Source of the DNA: Medicago truncatula
Lineage: Eukaryota > Streptophyta > Magnoliopsida > Fabales > Fabaceae
Assembly (NCBI RefSeq): GCF_003473485.1
Contig: NC_053045.1
Coordinates: 40,342,494-40,406,493 of the forward strand
DNA length: 64,000 nucleotides
Direction of reading: 5' to 3'
The notes under the pieces were generated by a model that was not told where the DNA came from, ran no database searches, and saw nothing but the letters and a program-made list of their open reading frames with translations. Positions within the stretch are counted from its first letter, which is position 1. The number at the start of each line of letters is the position of its first letter. Position numbers and translations under genes: made by a program. Of this stretch, positions 1 to 11,876 are shown one piece after another.

Positions 1-440
1 TATACAACTCCCAAGTTAGAGATGTTCTTAAATTTGTTTACCATGAGTTTTTGTATTGTCATCCCATATTTTTTCATGTTTACTTTTTCCATTTTGTTTT
101 TGTTATTCATAAATTTTCTAAATGTACTTAAAAAAATCTTTGAAGTGAAACAAATATGTTAGAATTAGTATAATTTCATCTTAAGAATTAGAGGAAATGG
201 AAGTTTAGCTCTTAAAATAATTAATAAATTTTCATCACATAAATGAAAGAGAGAAAGAATAATTGGAAGGAGATCCAATTTTACATTGATATGTTTCTCA
301 TGAGTACATATATATTGTGGGTAAAATCATAGTACACATTATAGGAAAGGGTTGATTTATACATCAGCTACCATGCAATAAGAATAAAAATCAAAGAAAA
401 CCAGCCCATATATGCATCTTTGAATGCATGAATGATAAAA
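1..440. other. Non-coding, 3' flank of SKS gene
   Basis: AT-rich sequence holding the presumed 3' untranslated region and downstream flank of the SKS gene. No conserved coding frame, RNA gene or repeat boundary was recognised. Confidence 0.5.
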
Positions 441-2078
441 TTAAGTGTATTGTAGTGCAGGCCTTGGCATATCCTTGACAATGCCGCAGACTTGATGAGT
501 ATCTGGAAGATTGTACTCATCCCTGTTGGATTTTTCAGGGGACAACACACTCATGTACATTTGTTGGCCAAGGTACCTGTTCTCAGCCATTTCTGATCTC
601 AAGTTCCACATACCAGCGTTGTCGAATGTCAACATAATTGCGGCCCATGACTTGGGGAACACTTGCACTGTGTGCCTGCTCACTGCATCCAAAAGGTTGT
701 AGTTCTTTCTCTTCTCTGGTGTCCATTTGCCTGGCTCAACAGCCACGGCGAAGAAAGAGTAACCATCCAAATTGTAAGACTGGATGACCTTTGTAGGGTT
801 CTCGAAGATGATCTCAACGAAGGTGCGGAAAGTGACGTTGAGGACATTAGCTTCCACTCTAAGGTTACCGATGACAGCAGGGGGATTATCAGAGGTGAGG
901 TCGTATTGGAAAACCTTGTTAGCAACACCATAGTATTCAGCAAGCTTGAGTGGGGTTTCATCGTCCTCGTGGGAAACTCCGTTAAGAGTATAACGAAGCT
1001 TTCCATCAATGTTAAAAGGATTGTTAACGAGCTTGATGGTACGGGTGATGTTGATCTGTCCGTAATGGTAAGAACCTTGAGGATTGGGCCTAGCAGCACT
1101 AGCGGTTAAGTTCCAGCGGAAAGAACGAACCTGGTTCAAAGACCAAGCCCAACCAACTGGTGCAGGTGGGAGAACAGGTGAGGCAGGGCCATTACCGTTA
1201 GTGTAAGAGATAACAGCAGTTGTGGTAAGAACGGTCTTGGTGAAACGTGTGGAAGCGACCATTTTGTATTGCTTGGGTTCCTTGTCAGCAGTCACGAGGA
1301 CAGAGAAGCATTGTCCTACGTGAACGTCAAGGGAATCATAAACGTTTTGAACGGTGTGGGAACCTTCCATTTCGACGAGCTTCATTGGGTGATCTTGGAT
1401 TCTGAAGTTAAGAGAATCCTTGAGACCAACGTTGCAGAGTCTGTACTTGTAGGTCTTTCCTGGCTCCATTTTGTAGAGTGGCTCAGCACTGTTGGATTTT
1501 CCCATGATGTGGACTCCATCAGGTCTTCCCATGGATCGGCCACTGTCAAGGAACTTTTGCAATTGAGTGTGACTCTTTCCGTACCAATCACCCATAAGAA
1601 CCCAATATTCGTCAGCGGGATCAGCATATGGGACAGGGATCAACAATCGGCTGTAGACTCTAATTCCACCGATACCACCGGCAGCTCTCATGAGACCGGT
1701 AGTAGGGTAGTAAAAGTAACTACCAATTTGATCCTTAACCTGGAATTTGTAGGTGTAGTTGGTTCCCGGGGCAATAGGACATTGGACTCCCGATGTTCCA
1801 TCGGCCCACGAGTTTTTCCTTTGTTGAATACCGCTCCATGTGAAAAGGAGTGGCTCATCAAGGTTGTTGAAAACGTTAACTACAATGTTGTTGTTGCTGG
1901 TACCGTTAATTTCAGGTCCCGGGAATTGACCGTTGATGAGAATACCCTTTTGAGGAGTACCCAAAGGTGCAATGTTACCATAGGTAACCTTCCATGTATA
2001 GTACACATAAGGATCTTCAGACCTCACTGCTGTTGCCATAAGGCAAACCATCAAAGCTATGATAGCCCCACGAGTCAT
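441..2078 (-). CDS. SKS: SKU5-similar (SKS) multicopper-oxidase-like protein, pollen type
   Basis: An uninterrupted 545-residue frame. It starts with a signal peptide (residues 1 to about 20, likely cut before EDPYVYY), followed by the three-cupredoxin layout of the ascorbate oxidase/laccase superfamily. The copper ligands are gone: the first HWHG-type site reads TWSG (about 80-83), the second region reads YFYYPTTG (about 121-128), and the C-terminal HCHIEWH-type region reads MWNLRSE (about 490-496). This loss is typical of the SKS family (Arabidopsis SKS11-14, tobacco NTP303, Brassica Bp10), which act in the wall or apoplast, many in pollen tubes. Several N-glycosylation sequons are present (for example NGTS, NLTAS). 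There is no hydrophobic C-terminal tail, so no GPI anchor is expected, unlike SKU5. No catalytic oxidase activity should be assumed. It has no operon-like partner; the next gene is over 4 kb away. Confidence 0.93.
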   Translation of the reverse strand: MTRGAIIALMVCLMATAVRSEDPYVYYTWKVTYGNIAPLGTPQKGILINGQFPGPEINGTSNNNIVVNVFNNLDEPLLFTWSGIQQRKNSWADGTSGVQCPIAPGTNYTYKFQVKDQIGSYFYYPTTGLMRAAGGIGGIRVYSRLLIPVPYADPADEYWVLMGDWYGKSHTQLQKFLDSGRSMGRPDGVHIMGKSNSAEPLYKMEPGKTYKYRLCNVGLKDSLNFRIQDHPMKLVEMEGSHTVQNVYDSLDVHVGQCFSVLVTADKEPKQYKMVASTRFTKTVLTTTAVISYTNGNGPASPVLPPAPVGWAWSLNQVRSFRWNLTASAARPNPQGSYHYGQINITRTIKLVNNPFNIDGKLRYTLNGVSHEDDETPLKLAEYYGVANKVFQYDLTSDNPPAVIGNLRVEANVLNVTFRTFVEIIFENPTKVIQSYNLDGYSFFAVAVEPGKWTPEKRKNYNLLDAVSRHTVQVFPKSWAAIMLTFDNAGMWNLRSEMAENRYLGQQMYMSVLSPEKSNRDEYNLPDTHQVCGIVKDMPRPALQYT

Positions 2079-2249
2079 GTTTATTTTTTGTGTTTTTTTT
2101 CTAAAGACAACAAAAGCAATTTTTTTTTTGTTTTGAATATAAGTTCTAAACTTTATTCAACCCTTTCCTACCTCCTTCCTTTCAATTATGATTGGAAGAA
2201 GAAGATAGATGTTTCTTCTTCTGTGTTTTTACTCAAACATAATCCTCCC

Positions 2250-2322
2250 TTTATATATGCCTTTGCCAAACCTATTTTTACCACAAATAATTTGGTTACA
2301 TCGAACTTGTCTCTCAACCACA
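2250..2322 (-). promoter_or_regulatory. Core promoter of the SKS gene with TATA box and pollen-box-like motif
   Basis: Read on the minus strand, TATATAAA lies at 2257-2250, about 170 bases upstream of the ATG. TGTGGTT lies a little further upstream at 2322-2316. TGTGGTT is the core of the LAT52/LAT56 pollen box. The combination fits a pollen-expressed gene, but the motif is short and occurs by chance. Confidence 0.5.
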
Positions 2323-3361
2323 CTTCATCTTTGGTACACCTTATATGTCTCTCCACCATTCATGTTTCTCTCTTTGACTTTCTATTTTTGTCTCTTTTTT
2401 AGAAATTTTCTTTCATGTTTGTGATTTCTTGTTTTGATTTTACAAAACACGGAAGAAAAAAACGTATTTACTTTATTTAGCTCTCTACATTTATCAATCT
2501 ATATTTTTTCCCTAAAAAGACAAAACACAGCTTAAAAAATTATGGATTTGTCCAAAAAATTCCAAGAGCATCATGAAAATTAAGTCATTTTAAATTGAAA
2601 TGAAATTACTGTTATAACTGTATTTTATTGTGGCACTGGCATGAACCTAGCTACTTTTTACATATTCTCAATCATCATCAAATTTTAAGCTCCTGTCCTA
2701 TTTGTACATGAGAGTAACTTTATTGCTTAATTTAAATCTATATTTATATTTATGGTATAAACAATAGAAAAGTATATGCAGCATGTTAAATTACAATAGA
2801 AAAATTGGTTAGGACGAGAGAACTGATATTGTGTGTCTGACAATTTTTTTATAGAGATTAATCATTGCTAAATTGTGGTGAAAACATTGTACCAAATAAT
2901 ACGATAGCTCAAAAAAATAGAAATGGTTATTCTTTTCTTTTTATTGCATAGAAATGGTTAATTCTATATAAGTACAATGTTCATAGAGAATTAATGTATA
3001 GGTATAATAGACATTGTAAAAATTAATTTTTTGAATAACATTCTTAAATAAAAAAATTTAAAGACATTCTTAAAATGTTTTATTTTACAAGTGACATTCC
3101 TAAAATGTTCCTATTGTTTGAAAATACAGAGTCTAATCACTCCGTGTGCAAATGAAATTCAGCCTACAATTTCTCCAAATAATGTAGCTAAACAATAAAT
3201 GCTTTCATTTACAAAAAGTTCACGCTAGAAGAAAAATTGTTATGACATAAATGCTTATGAAGAGATTTAATTTTATGAATCAAGACCTATTTTAGTCTTT
3301 GGGAAAATTTGCAAAACTCATTTTAGTCCCAGAAAAAAATAAAATCATCTTTTGGTATCTG
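2323..3361. other. Intergenic AT-rich DNA
   Basis: Upstream region of the SKS gene. It holds homopolymer runs and no credible coding frame. Nothing else was recognised. Confidence 0.5.
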
Positions 3362-4454
3362 AGCAAAATAAATCGGAACAAATTAGTTCGGAACCTCTTT
3401 GCACTTTGTTAAGAATTTTCTTTGGAGAGTCGCACGAGGTTGCCTACCAACGCGAGTTCGTTTACAGACCAAGGGTGTCTTATTTCCGCTGCAATGCCAG
3501 TTTTGTAACGAACATGAGGATAGCCTGCATTCGATCTTCCTGTGTAGTAATATCAGACAGTGCTGGAAGCGGACTGGCCTTTGGAGTTTAATCTCTGTTG
3601 TGACCCTTAATCTTGGAGACATTTCTGCTGTTTGCTGTAAATTCTGAACCGTTTAGATTCCACTCAGCGCTCAGTTGTTAGCACGCTCATGTGGAGTATT
3701 TGGAAGAATAGAAACAACAAGGTATGGAATGATTTACAGGATATGCGCCAGTCTATTTGTGACCGAGCTAAAGCATTGCTCGATAGCTGGACAAACGCCC
3801 AAGAAGTGAAACATAAGATGTGCACGAGGCAAGCTACCAGAGCAATCAAAAATTGAACGAAACCATCTCCAGGAAGGTATAAATGTAACATTGACACATC
3901 CTTTTCCGACTCTCTTGACAAAGTAGGAATAGGAATTTGCATAAGAGATGACGAAGGGGTGTTTGTATTGGCCAGAACCGAATGGTTTTCTCCCATGCTC
4001 GACGTCGACACTGGTGAGGCTCTTGGTTTTTCTAAGAGCAGTGGAATGGGTAAGGGATCTCCAATTGTGGAACATGGATTTTGAGGTAGACTCAAACAAT
4101 TGTTGACAACATCTATGGAAAACAATTATGTGCGCCTTAGAATTTAGTGTTATAACAAACAATTATGTGCGCCTACTCTGCATCGACCTTTTGAACTCTC
4201 ATGTTAAGTTCGTTAAGGGACAAGGAAATGAAGTTGCTCATAATTTAGCTAGGGTCAGCTCCATTGAAATCTAGCTTCCGCATTTATTACAAAATTCGGA
4301 CATGAATACATTATTATAAATTATATGCATTAATCTTGTTCTTCTCAACAAAAACCATTGCCCCAAACAAGTTCTTAATTTCACAAACAAGCTAAATGAA
4401 GTGCACTCGTAACCTTTACTCTTCTTTTTTGTTTGCAAAAAAAAAAAAAAAAAA
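3362..4454 (+). mobile_element. Decayed LINE 3' end: zf-RVT and RNase H-like fragments with poly-A tail
   Basis: The frame at 3399-3647 encodes a reverse-transcriptase zinc-binding domain (KNFLWRVARGCLPTRVRLQ, then C-x2-C-x7-H-x4-C). The frame around 3868-4045 encodes an RNase H-like domain (YKCNIDTSFSDSLDKVGIGI, CIRDDEGVFVLA, TEWFSPM, GEALGF). A frameshift follows, then more of the domain, ending HNLARVSSIEI and a stop near 4273. An 18-base A run (4437-4454) follows as a tail. Flanking TTGGTATCTG (3352-3361) and TTGGTATGTG (4456-4465) may be the target-site duplication. Stops and frameshifts show it is dead. It is 5'-truncated: no reverse transcriptase or endonuclease domain is visible. Confidence 0.8.
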
Positions 4455-6477
4455 CTTGGTATGTGGTCCAAGGATTTGACCAACTAATTCAATGAGTTCA
4501 ATCTCACTATTCACTTGCGGAGGCGCCACTTGAAGCTAGAGCAAAACTAAAATTGACACCGAAGAAAAATTGAACCTAAGATCTTAAGAGAAGCACACTT
4601 TAATGTTTCAAGTCAACATCGTTAGCCTAATTCAAGTGGCTTATAATCTTTAATTCTTTGATTCATCCCAAACTTTAATTCTTCCAAAATAGATCTATTC
4701 AGTTTCCCTCTAAATAATTTATTAATTAAAAACAAATAAAACGTAAAAACTATTTTCCCTTGCTCTTCTTTGGATATCTTTAATGTATTCAAAAAATGGA
4801 AAGAATTTTTTTTTTGTCAAAAAGGTCAAAACTAATCCTAGTTGTAAACAGTCTTGAGGACAGTCCCAACATGCCGTTAATCCTTTTAGAGTTCAGGAGT
4901 TTCAGTTCTAGCTGATGTTGGTTGTGATGGCTTTTGATCTGATGCAGTGGAGATTTTCTCAGTGTATCGGGTTTATGCTTGGAAGTAGTATCTTGAATCT
5001 AATTGAATTGTTCTCAGGCGCATAAGTGATTAAGGATTTTCAAATCTTGGTGGTAAATTCATTTTTAAAAATTGAAAAGCTGGTGATTTTTTATTGTATT
5101 AAGGGATCGCGTGTTAAAAGCGTTCTTGGTTGTATCTCAAAATCCTTGTATATTTGACTCCAGAGTAGTAGTTGATGTTCCTTGCATTGTCTACGGTTTT
5201 ACGGTAGCTTGTTAATGGCTTGGAGCGAGATCCTAAGGAGTCTCTTTTAATTCGATTCCCAGGTAATTTTTGGCAATTTGTTCGAATGGCGTCTTATAAT
5301 GGTTATATTGGTGTTCGAGATTCGATATCCCTTTAAGAGCTCTTTGGCATCCTTGTTGTATTTGGCTATTTCAAGGGGTTATGTCCTCTAAAAACATTCT
5401 TGTTATTTTTGGACATCTTTTTAACATTTCTTGTGCTTTGAGATGTTTTTCCTTTATTTTTAATAAAGATGTATGATATTTGAACAACAATTTATTATAC
5501 AACTTATGAAACAACCATAGATTTATAATGAAAAATATATATTGACACGAAAATCAAGACAACAGAGAGATAAAGTAAAAACATAATGTAAGTATTTGAA
5601 AAAAATTATTACAAAAATTATCACAATATGATTGCACAAATATCATTTCTCTTTAATAAAATAGTATTTTTGCTTCTTAAAAATAAAAACTTGCTCGTAG
5701 TTTCCCGATTCCCACGAAAAGATCGTAGATGCAACTTCTCCACCTTTCAATTCTGAAAGCATTCCAACCATTTCACTCATCCTAGGCGAGTGTTTGACGA
5801 CAGAAACAGATATAATAATGATCTCAACAAAGAAAAGATCGACATTCATTTCATGCAGGATGGGAAACAACGAAATAATTCTACAAAATAGGTAAATAAT
5901 AATAATAAAACCTAAATATGTGGTTGATGCCATGGCCTGTATGAAAACTTAAAAGGAAATATTAAAGAGTGTCATTAAAGCATTTGTTAAGGAAATTAAA
6001 ATAGAAATATTCTTTTGGGACATTGTAAACAGTGTATATTCAACTTTTGGAATGTTTAAAAATTATTTTCAATGTAAAGTTTCTACATTTTGTTTTCTTA
6101 ACTAGGGCACTTGTTAGCAACATCAAAATTAAATCCATGTGAAATATGTGCAGCAAAGCAAAATAAACAATCATTATTACAAAGTATAGCCCCATCGCCA
6201 AACTATCCAATCAAGTACAAGTCTCTGGTCCTTTTTCCTTCTGTTATTACCTATTTAAATTAACCTTGTACATATATTCCCATTGTTATGCTGACCAACA
6301 AGTGTTTGGTTTATTTCAAAAGCATTAATTGCAGAACAATATGAGAAAAAGGAAGAGGCTACAGAAATATAAATAAAATAGCACAAATCAGATTCAAAGA
6401 CAACACCCATTCATATCCCTGACGAAACCTTGGCAGAGGGGGACTACTTATTGTCACCACAAGCCCCAATTTAGCAT
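4455..6477. other. Intergenic DNA with one unrecognised small ORF
   Basis: About 2 kb between the LINE remnant and the PURA1 stop codon. A 96-codon minus-strand frame at 5643-5933 begins with a hydrophobic stretch but matches nothing I recognise. The last part (about 6340-6477) is probably the PURA1 3' untranslated region. The stretch at about 4840-5470 reads like degraded repeat DNA of unknown class. Confidence 0.4.
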
Positions 6478-9400
6478 TCATCTTTGAGGGGGATCAATTG
6501 TGCGGACATTAGCAACTGACATACCCTCAATTCGGTCCTTGGTGATTTCCACAAAGTGACCCACAATCTCATGAAACTGCTTGAGCCCCGACAATGGAAG
6601 AATGATTGAGGATCGATCAGAACCTGCAACCTGCAATGAAATAACAAGAATTTACAGCAGAAAATCTTCTACCCAAACTACAACGAAATAAAGCAAGAAG
6701 GACAATAAAAACATAATGGCAACACACCTCAGATATTCTTAGAAAATGGCCCCTATTGTTGTTCCCAAGATCAAAGAAAAATCTTTTTTGATCAGCTCTG
6801 ATCACTTTGGAGACCCCCAAGTTCCCAATTTCATCCTGAGCTGGCAAATCAACAGACCTGTCCACATTCAATTCAGAAGAGGTGGCAGGTTGAGTATTAT
6901 GACCAGATATGAAGCCAGCACCAACATCATCCGAAAGTAGTCGCTCCGAGGATTCAGAATTTTGCTGTTGCGAAATACAGACAAACAGATGAGTTTTAAC
7001 ACAAAAAAAAATAAAAAAATAAAAAATAAAAAAAGAGAACTTGGAAATTTTGGTGGCTAAGCAGGAAAAAAAAACTGTCTACTAGCAAAAGAATGAAACC
7101 TGATTGGGAAGAAGGAAAAGCCTCGAGGCTTCATTAATCTCTGCCAAAATGTTCCTGAATGCTGCCCACCCTTCATCCCTGGAACTTCCTGCAGGAACAA
7201 TTATAGTGCTACGGTTCCTGCTGACAGAAGCTTCAGACACCTTCGCAAAAAAAAAGTAGAGTCGTTAAATTTGAAATAAAATAAGCATACATGATAGATG
7301 TAATATAGTCCATTAGATAGAAATTCAGAAATACACATAATACGTAAGCCTAAAAGGATGCAAAACAAGATAACAACTTTTTATGAGGGACTACATGTAG
7401 CCTCATCAAAACAATTTAGGTTCAAGGTAGTCAAAATCAGGATTTTACATATAATCGGTAGGGGGGAGTAAAATCGTAAATCGTAGAACTGTTAAATTAA
7501 TCGTAGGATTATACAAAATTCATAAAACTAAAATGTATGCATATACATGCGTATAAAATAGCATAGGTAAGATAAAAAAAACCTTTAATTACACTTGAAA
7601 TACTTGTATAAATTTAAATTCATAAGCATAACTCACATAATAGCATAGTTGCATAACACTTGCACAATTAAAACTTAAAATACTTATGTAATTAAGACAC
7701 TAACACTCAAATATCAACAATATAACCCTTGAAATACTTGTGTAATTAATACTTTAAATCGAAGTCACAAGTCTCTAACAAAACAGCAACTAAAACTGCC
7801 TTTTGTAGTTCCACCATCGTGACCATAATCATAGAATCATTTCAAGAAAAGTGGATTATACAATACAGGATTCCACCAAATTGGGATTTTGTGTATACTC
7901 ATAATTGGTGAGGTAAGAATAATCGCAAAATCCTAGGGTTTTAGGATTAAAATCGGGATTTTGACTACCATGTTTAGGTTAACTGGAAACACCAATACCG
8001 GAGTTATTTGCAAAAGTTTTTGCAGATGTTACCTAGTGTCACCCGTCACCAAATTCAAATGCCATTATATTAACAGAGACCGATGTAGAATATTAAAGAA
8101 TTACAGAATATAACAGTTGACTGCGTAGCTACTTCCTTGTAATGCAGACCGGTTTTACTGTTCTTATGTTCCAGTGTGATACATGCCTTGAAGCATGCTT
8201 GTCAAATTCGCAGTCATTTTTACTGTTTGAAGCATGCCTTGAAACATAAAAGTTATCTCCATTCTCCAAAAATAGCATTGTTTTTACTGTTTTTTTTTTA
8301 TGCTCTGTTTTCTTGAAGCATTTTGTCCCTTTGTTTTGTTACAGTTTCTCCCGTTTGTGCATATCTTAAAATGTCCCTTTGTTTTGTCACCGTTTGAAAT
8401 ACGTTTGAAATAGTAATTTTCACGAGTCTACGTAGAGTCTTACATTGTTTAAAGCTTGATTTTGTTCAATTCTAGTGCAAGACTAATAAATGCTGTTGCA
8501 CCAAAAATAGAAGAGTTTTCCATTGTGTAACAGCACATGCAAAAACAACAGAAAGTGGCCAATAATGGCAACATCCCTAAACTTCTAATACAAAATGATC
8601 ACCTGGTTTTCAACGCCTTTCACCCCCTCCCTTTTCCTACCTTCAAACCCACATTGAAGGGCAAACATCAGATAGGAACAATAATCTGGCAATATGAATA
8701 TAAAAGGGGATATTGAAGATACCCCTAAAATACTCAACGTAGAAGATTTTAAACAAAGAAAATAGAAGGTCCACATATTATGTACTGTGCAATAAAGGGG
8801 GAAATTCTTCAAAAAAAAATCCCAGGCTCTATCTTGGAGTCACAAGAGAAATTAAGAGAGAGACAGGATTTGGAGGAGGAGGAGGAGGAAGGAATAAAAG
8901 ATCAATGTATTGAGCATAAAAGTTGAAGATTAAACAATTGTGTAGATGATAGGTATGACATAAGTATTGTGGGGTGATTTATAGCATAATCATCATCAAA
9001 CAGACAACTAAACTAAGCTTCAGAAGTCAGTGCCTAAGCTGAATCAGAAATTCCACCACGGAAAGACTTCAACATGATGTATTTTAATTTCTCATCGTAC
9101 AGTTGCAAAGTTCCAAGCGACACAAATCGAACATGTTGAGATACAGGTGTTTGATCTCCACCAGCACCAAAATAATTCTACTGAAACACTGCAAAGCACA
9201 ATTCACTCTCTATCGACCACCATTATAAGCACGAAATCTGTGAAATTTGAATTCCTAGATCTTACAGTAGTATTATGCATTTCAAGCAACCGCGATAGGA
9301 ATGTCTAACAAGATACCCAGCATTTACTGCAAAATCCAAATAAAAATTTCCATTTCTCACAAATAAACAAGTTGTGAAATGGTAAATAGTCTGTTATAAA

Positions 9401-10234
9401 TATTCATCATTGCGGGTAAAAGGCTGGGGAGCAGACTGAACCCGCAGAATAACTGAATTTCCCTATCCCTCGTAGCAAAGAAAGAAACATATTTGCAAAC
9501 TTTTCCAATTGAAAACCAAGTAAAGCCTAGATGCTTTGAATTTCATTCCATCACAAATATAGAAAATATTGGCATAAATAGAATGAGTTGATACAACAGC
9601 CAAATTCCAATTCGAGCTAAATAGAGTGAAATTAATTGAGAATGTGCAAGTACCTTTAAGAAACGGCCTCTTCTATTCTCTCCAATGTCAAAGTAGAAAA
9701 CCTGAAACAAAGAAAAAAAGATTAATCAAATTAAAAAGTAACCATGTGAGAAAAAGAGGGGAATAAATTAGTTTTAGTCTATGTTTGGTATCACGGTGAG
9801 TATGCCATAATCACAATCACAGTGACCTAGAGTGATTTTCCAACAACTAAACTCTGTAGCTTCTGCAAAATCACGGTGGATGACCATGACTCTGGCTGAT
9901 ACCAAACACAGACTAAGTGAATGATGAGTACCTTGGTATCAAGCTGCAATTCCTTACTAAAAAGTTCTTGATCCTCAGAATTAACATAATAATTGAAGAG
10001 ATCAAGAAACCAGGAAATGCCAGAGAAAGGAACGATGATGGTAGACCTAGTAGCAGAGGTTTTTTCAGAAATCTTAAGGTAACGACCACGAGGATTCTCT
10101 TTCAGATCGAAGTAAAACAGCTTGTGTTCCACTTGTAAAGTCTTACAAAGAAGCTCCACGTCAGCACCACCACCACCACCTCCACCGCTACTACCACCGC
10201 CGCCGCCACCACCACCCCCGGAGTTTCCCTCCAT
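6478..10234 (-). CDS. PURA1: Transcription factor Pur-alpha 1 (PUR repeat nucleic-acid-binding protein)
   Basis: Five exons: 10234-9932, 9701-9654, 7240-7100, 6964-6728 and 6630-6478, all phase 0 with GT-AG junctions. They encode 293 residues; Arabidopsis PURA1 is about 296. A glycine-rich head (about 5-23) precedes three PUR repeats. Repeat 1 (about 24-95) has KLFYFDLKENPRGRYLKISE. Repeat 2 (about 97-160) has VFYFDIGENRRGRFLKVSE. Repeat 3 (about 222-285) has RFFFDLGNNNRGHFLRISE. Each repeat continues into an IIVP or IILP beta/alpha unit. Family members bind purine-rich single-stranded DNA or RNA, including telo-box promoter elements of ribosomal protein genes, in the nucleus. The start is the first ATG before the poly-glycine run. 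Exon 2 is only 48 bases. The 2.4-kb intron 3 carries a hAT-like element. Confidence 0.95.
7423..7972. mobile_element. Non-autonomous hAT-like element in PURA1 intron 3
   Basis: This 550-bp element has terminal inverted repeats: it begins CAAGGTAGTCAAAATC and ends with the complement of CATGGTAGTCAAAATC. It is flanked by a perfect 8-bp duplication TTTAGGTT (7415-7422 and 7973-7980). An 8-bp duplication with CAAGG-type ends fits the hAT superfamily. There is no coding capacity. Its termini resemble those of the two elements at 27967 and 29193. Confidence 0.85.
9776..9914. repeat. Short inverted-repeat element in PURA1 intron 1
   Basis: AGTCTATGTTTGGTATC at the left (9776-9792) is mirrored by GATACCAAACACAGACT at the right (9898-9914), 16 of 17 matching. 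The total length is about 139 bp. It looks like a small MITE. No convincing target duplication was found, so its superfamily is unassigned. Confidence 0.6.
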
Positions 10235-10629
10235 CTACGCCAATCCAATTAGGGAGGGATTCAGAAAATTGAAATTGAATAAAGACGAAACAGATCTGAG
10301 TTTAGGGTTGGGAAGGTGGAATTGGGATGAGATGTGGAGAGTGGAGTGTGAAGTGGCTTTTGTTGGGTGGGTGGAGCTACAACTACAATTACAAGGACGT
10401 CATTCACGATGTCGTTTGTAGATCCATCTCATGAATGAATGAATGAGTGAATCTTTGTTTTCACCTCAATAAGTCAATTTTCTAAGAATCGGTAATTTAC
10501 TCCTTTTGTAGTACCTGTCAAACACTGCTCCTAATTCTAATCAATAAATAAACTGGAGTAAAAGTATATTTTTAAAATCAAAACTGGAATTAGGGTCTTG
10601 TTGGTTTAAAAATATTTTTTAAAAATATA
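10235..10629. other. PURA1 5' untranslated region and promoter side
   Basis: The 395 bases upstream of the PURA1 ATG. The first ~150 bases are purine-rich on the plus strand and are probably leader sequence. An ATGA repeat lies at about 10431-10448. No TATA box stood out. Confidence 0.4.
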
Positions 10630-10911
10630 CTTCATCCGTCCCAGATTGTATTACTTTTTCGGCATTTTACACACATTAAGAAATATAATTAATATTGTGT
10701 GGAAAAGAAATATTATGAAATGTTTTAAAAAATTGTCCTTAATAAATAATATGGGAAAAATAAATAAAAGAATTGAAAGAAGATAGAGTAATAAATAGTT
10801 AAGGTTATAATAGAAAAAATAACATTAATGTTACATAGGTATTGTAAAACGACATATAATTCGTGACAATTTTTTTTTTCTAAAGCGACATATAATTTGG
10901 GACGGACGGAG
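10630..10911. mobile_element. Stowaway-type MITE
   Basis: About 282 bp with ends CTTCATCCGTCCCA and the complement of CTCCGTCCGTCCCA. TA precedes the left end; the right flank is CA, a decayed copy. Internal sequence (TATGTCGCTTTA-type motif, TTATTTATTAAGGACAA on the opposite strand) matches the element at 16043-16325 in reverse orientation. Non-coding. Confidence 0.75.
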
Positions 10912-11058
10912 CATCTTTTTACACTTTAAATATATCTTTTGACACTTTAGGACAAGTTTATAAAATTACTTTTGGATACTCTTTATTGTCAAAATTTAAA
11001 ATTGTACATAAACATTTTATTCTCATATATCCCCTTCAATGGAATACTATATCTAAAT

Positions 11059-11241
11059 TAGGATTGACAATAAACCGAACCAATTCGATTAAAGTTCGTA
11101 ATTCGACTCGACAATTGATTCGCCGAACTTGGTTCATGAATCAAATAAGCCGAACTTGAACTAAAAATTAAGTTCGTCAACTAATTGAGCTGAACTTGAA
11201 CTATATGTAGCTCGACTCGTTTGATTCACGAGATGACTCGA

Positions 11242-11287
<46 letters not shown>

Positions 11288-11876
11288 GATTTTACACAAT
11301 CAGATAATTGATTATATATATAATACTTTAAAAACTAAGACAAACACTTGACAGTAATAGGATAAAAATGAGCTACATTAAAATTGATAGACAATGTCAT
11401 GCACAATGTTGTTGTAGTTTTTAAGGATTTCAAAACTAAAATAGTCCTACATCGGAACATGCATGAAAAATGAAGGATACAATTATCTATAAGAAGAGAA
11501 ACATATGCCACAAGAAGGCAAAACTGGATTTAGTTATTGCATACCAGTGTTAATTACTATGTGTAATAATAGCTTCATCCAGTCCATTAAAAATTGGTAT
11601 AAATTCTAATATATTTATGGGTCAAAAATTTAAATTCTTTGACTTTTGAGTTACGTGGTTCAAGTGGCTTTACTCATTTTCATACCTAAACTTGTGCTTT
11701 GAACCAACGAAATGAACCTAATGAACCGAACCAAACTGTTCGTGAACTCTAAACGAGCCGAACTTGAGCTGAAAAAAAAAATTCATGTCAAACTCGAACC
11801 GAGGTTCGAACGGAGCCAATTTTTAACGAGTCGAGTCGAGCTCAGACAAGTTCGACTCGACTCATTTCCAGCCCTA
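11059..11876. mobile_element. Non-autonomous hAT-like element with GAACTCGA-rich arms
   Basis: 818 bp. It begins TAGGATTGACAATAAACCG and ends CATTTCCAGCCCTA. A perfect 8-bp duplication ATCTAAAT flanks it (11051-11058 and 11877-11884). Both subterminal regions are built of alternating GAACTTGA, GACTCGA and GTTCG words in opposite orientation, a structure often seen in plant hAT elements. No transposase. A (TA)19 microsatellite lies inside. Confidence 0.8.
11247..11284. repeat. (TA)19 microsatellite
   Basis: A perfect TA dinucleotide run of 38 bases inside the hAT-like element. It is likely length-polymorphic. Confidence 0.95.

Noticed and set aside
663-2402. Long plus-strand open frames opposite the SKS gene (for example 377 codons at 1269-2402)
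   Set aside because: They are antisense shadows of a strongly conserved minus-strand protein and have no recognisable domain.
5643-5933. A 96-residue minus-strand frame as a kinase C-terminal fragment
   Set aside because: Only a vague resemblance (SPRMSEMVGML); no catalytic motif or neighbouring exon was found.
10122-10421. Plus-strand frame rich in proline opposite PURA1 exon 1
   Set aside because: The proline run is the antisense of the PURA1 poly-glycine codons.
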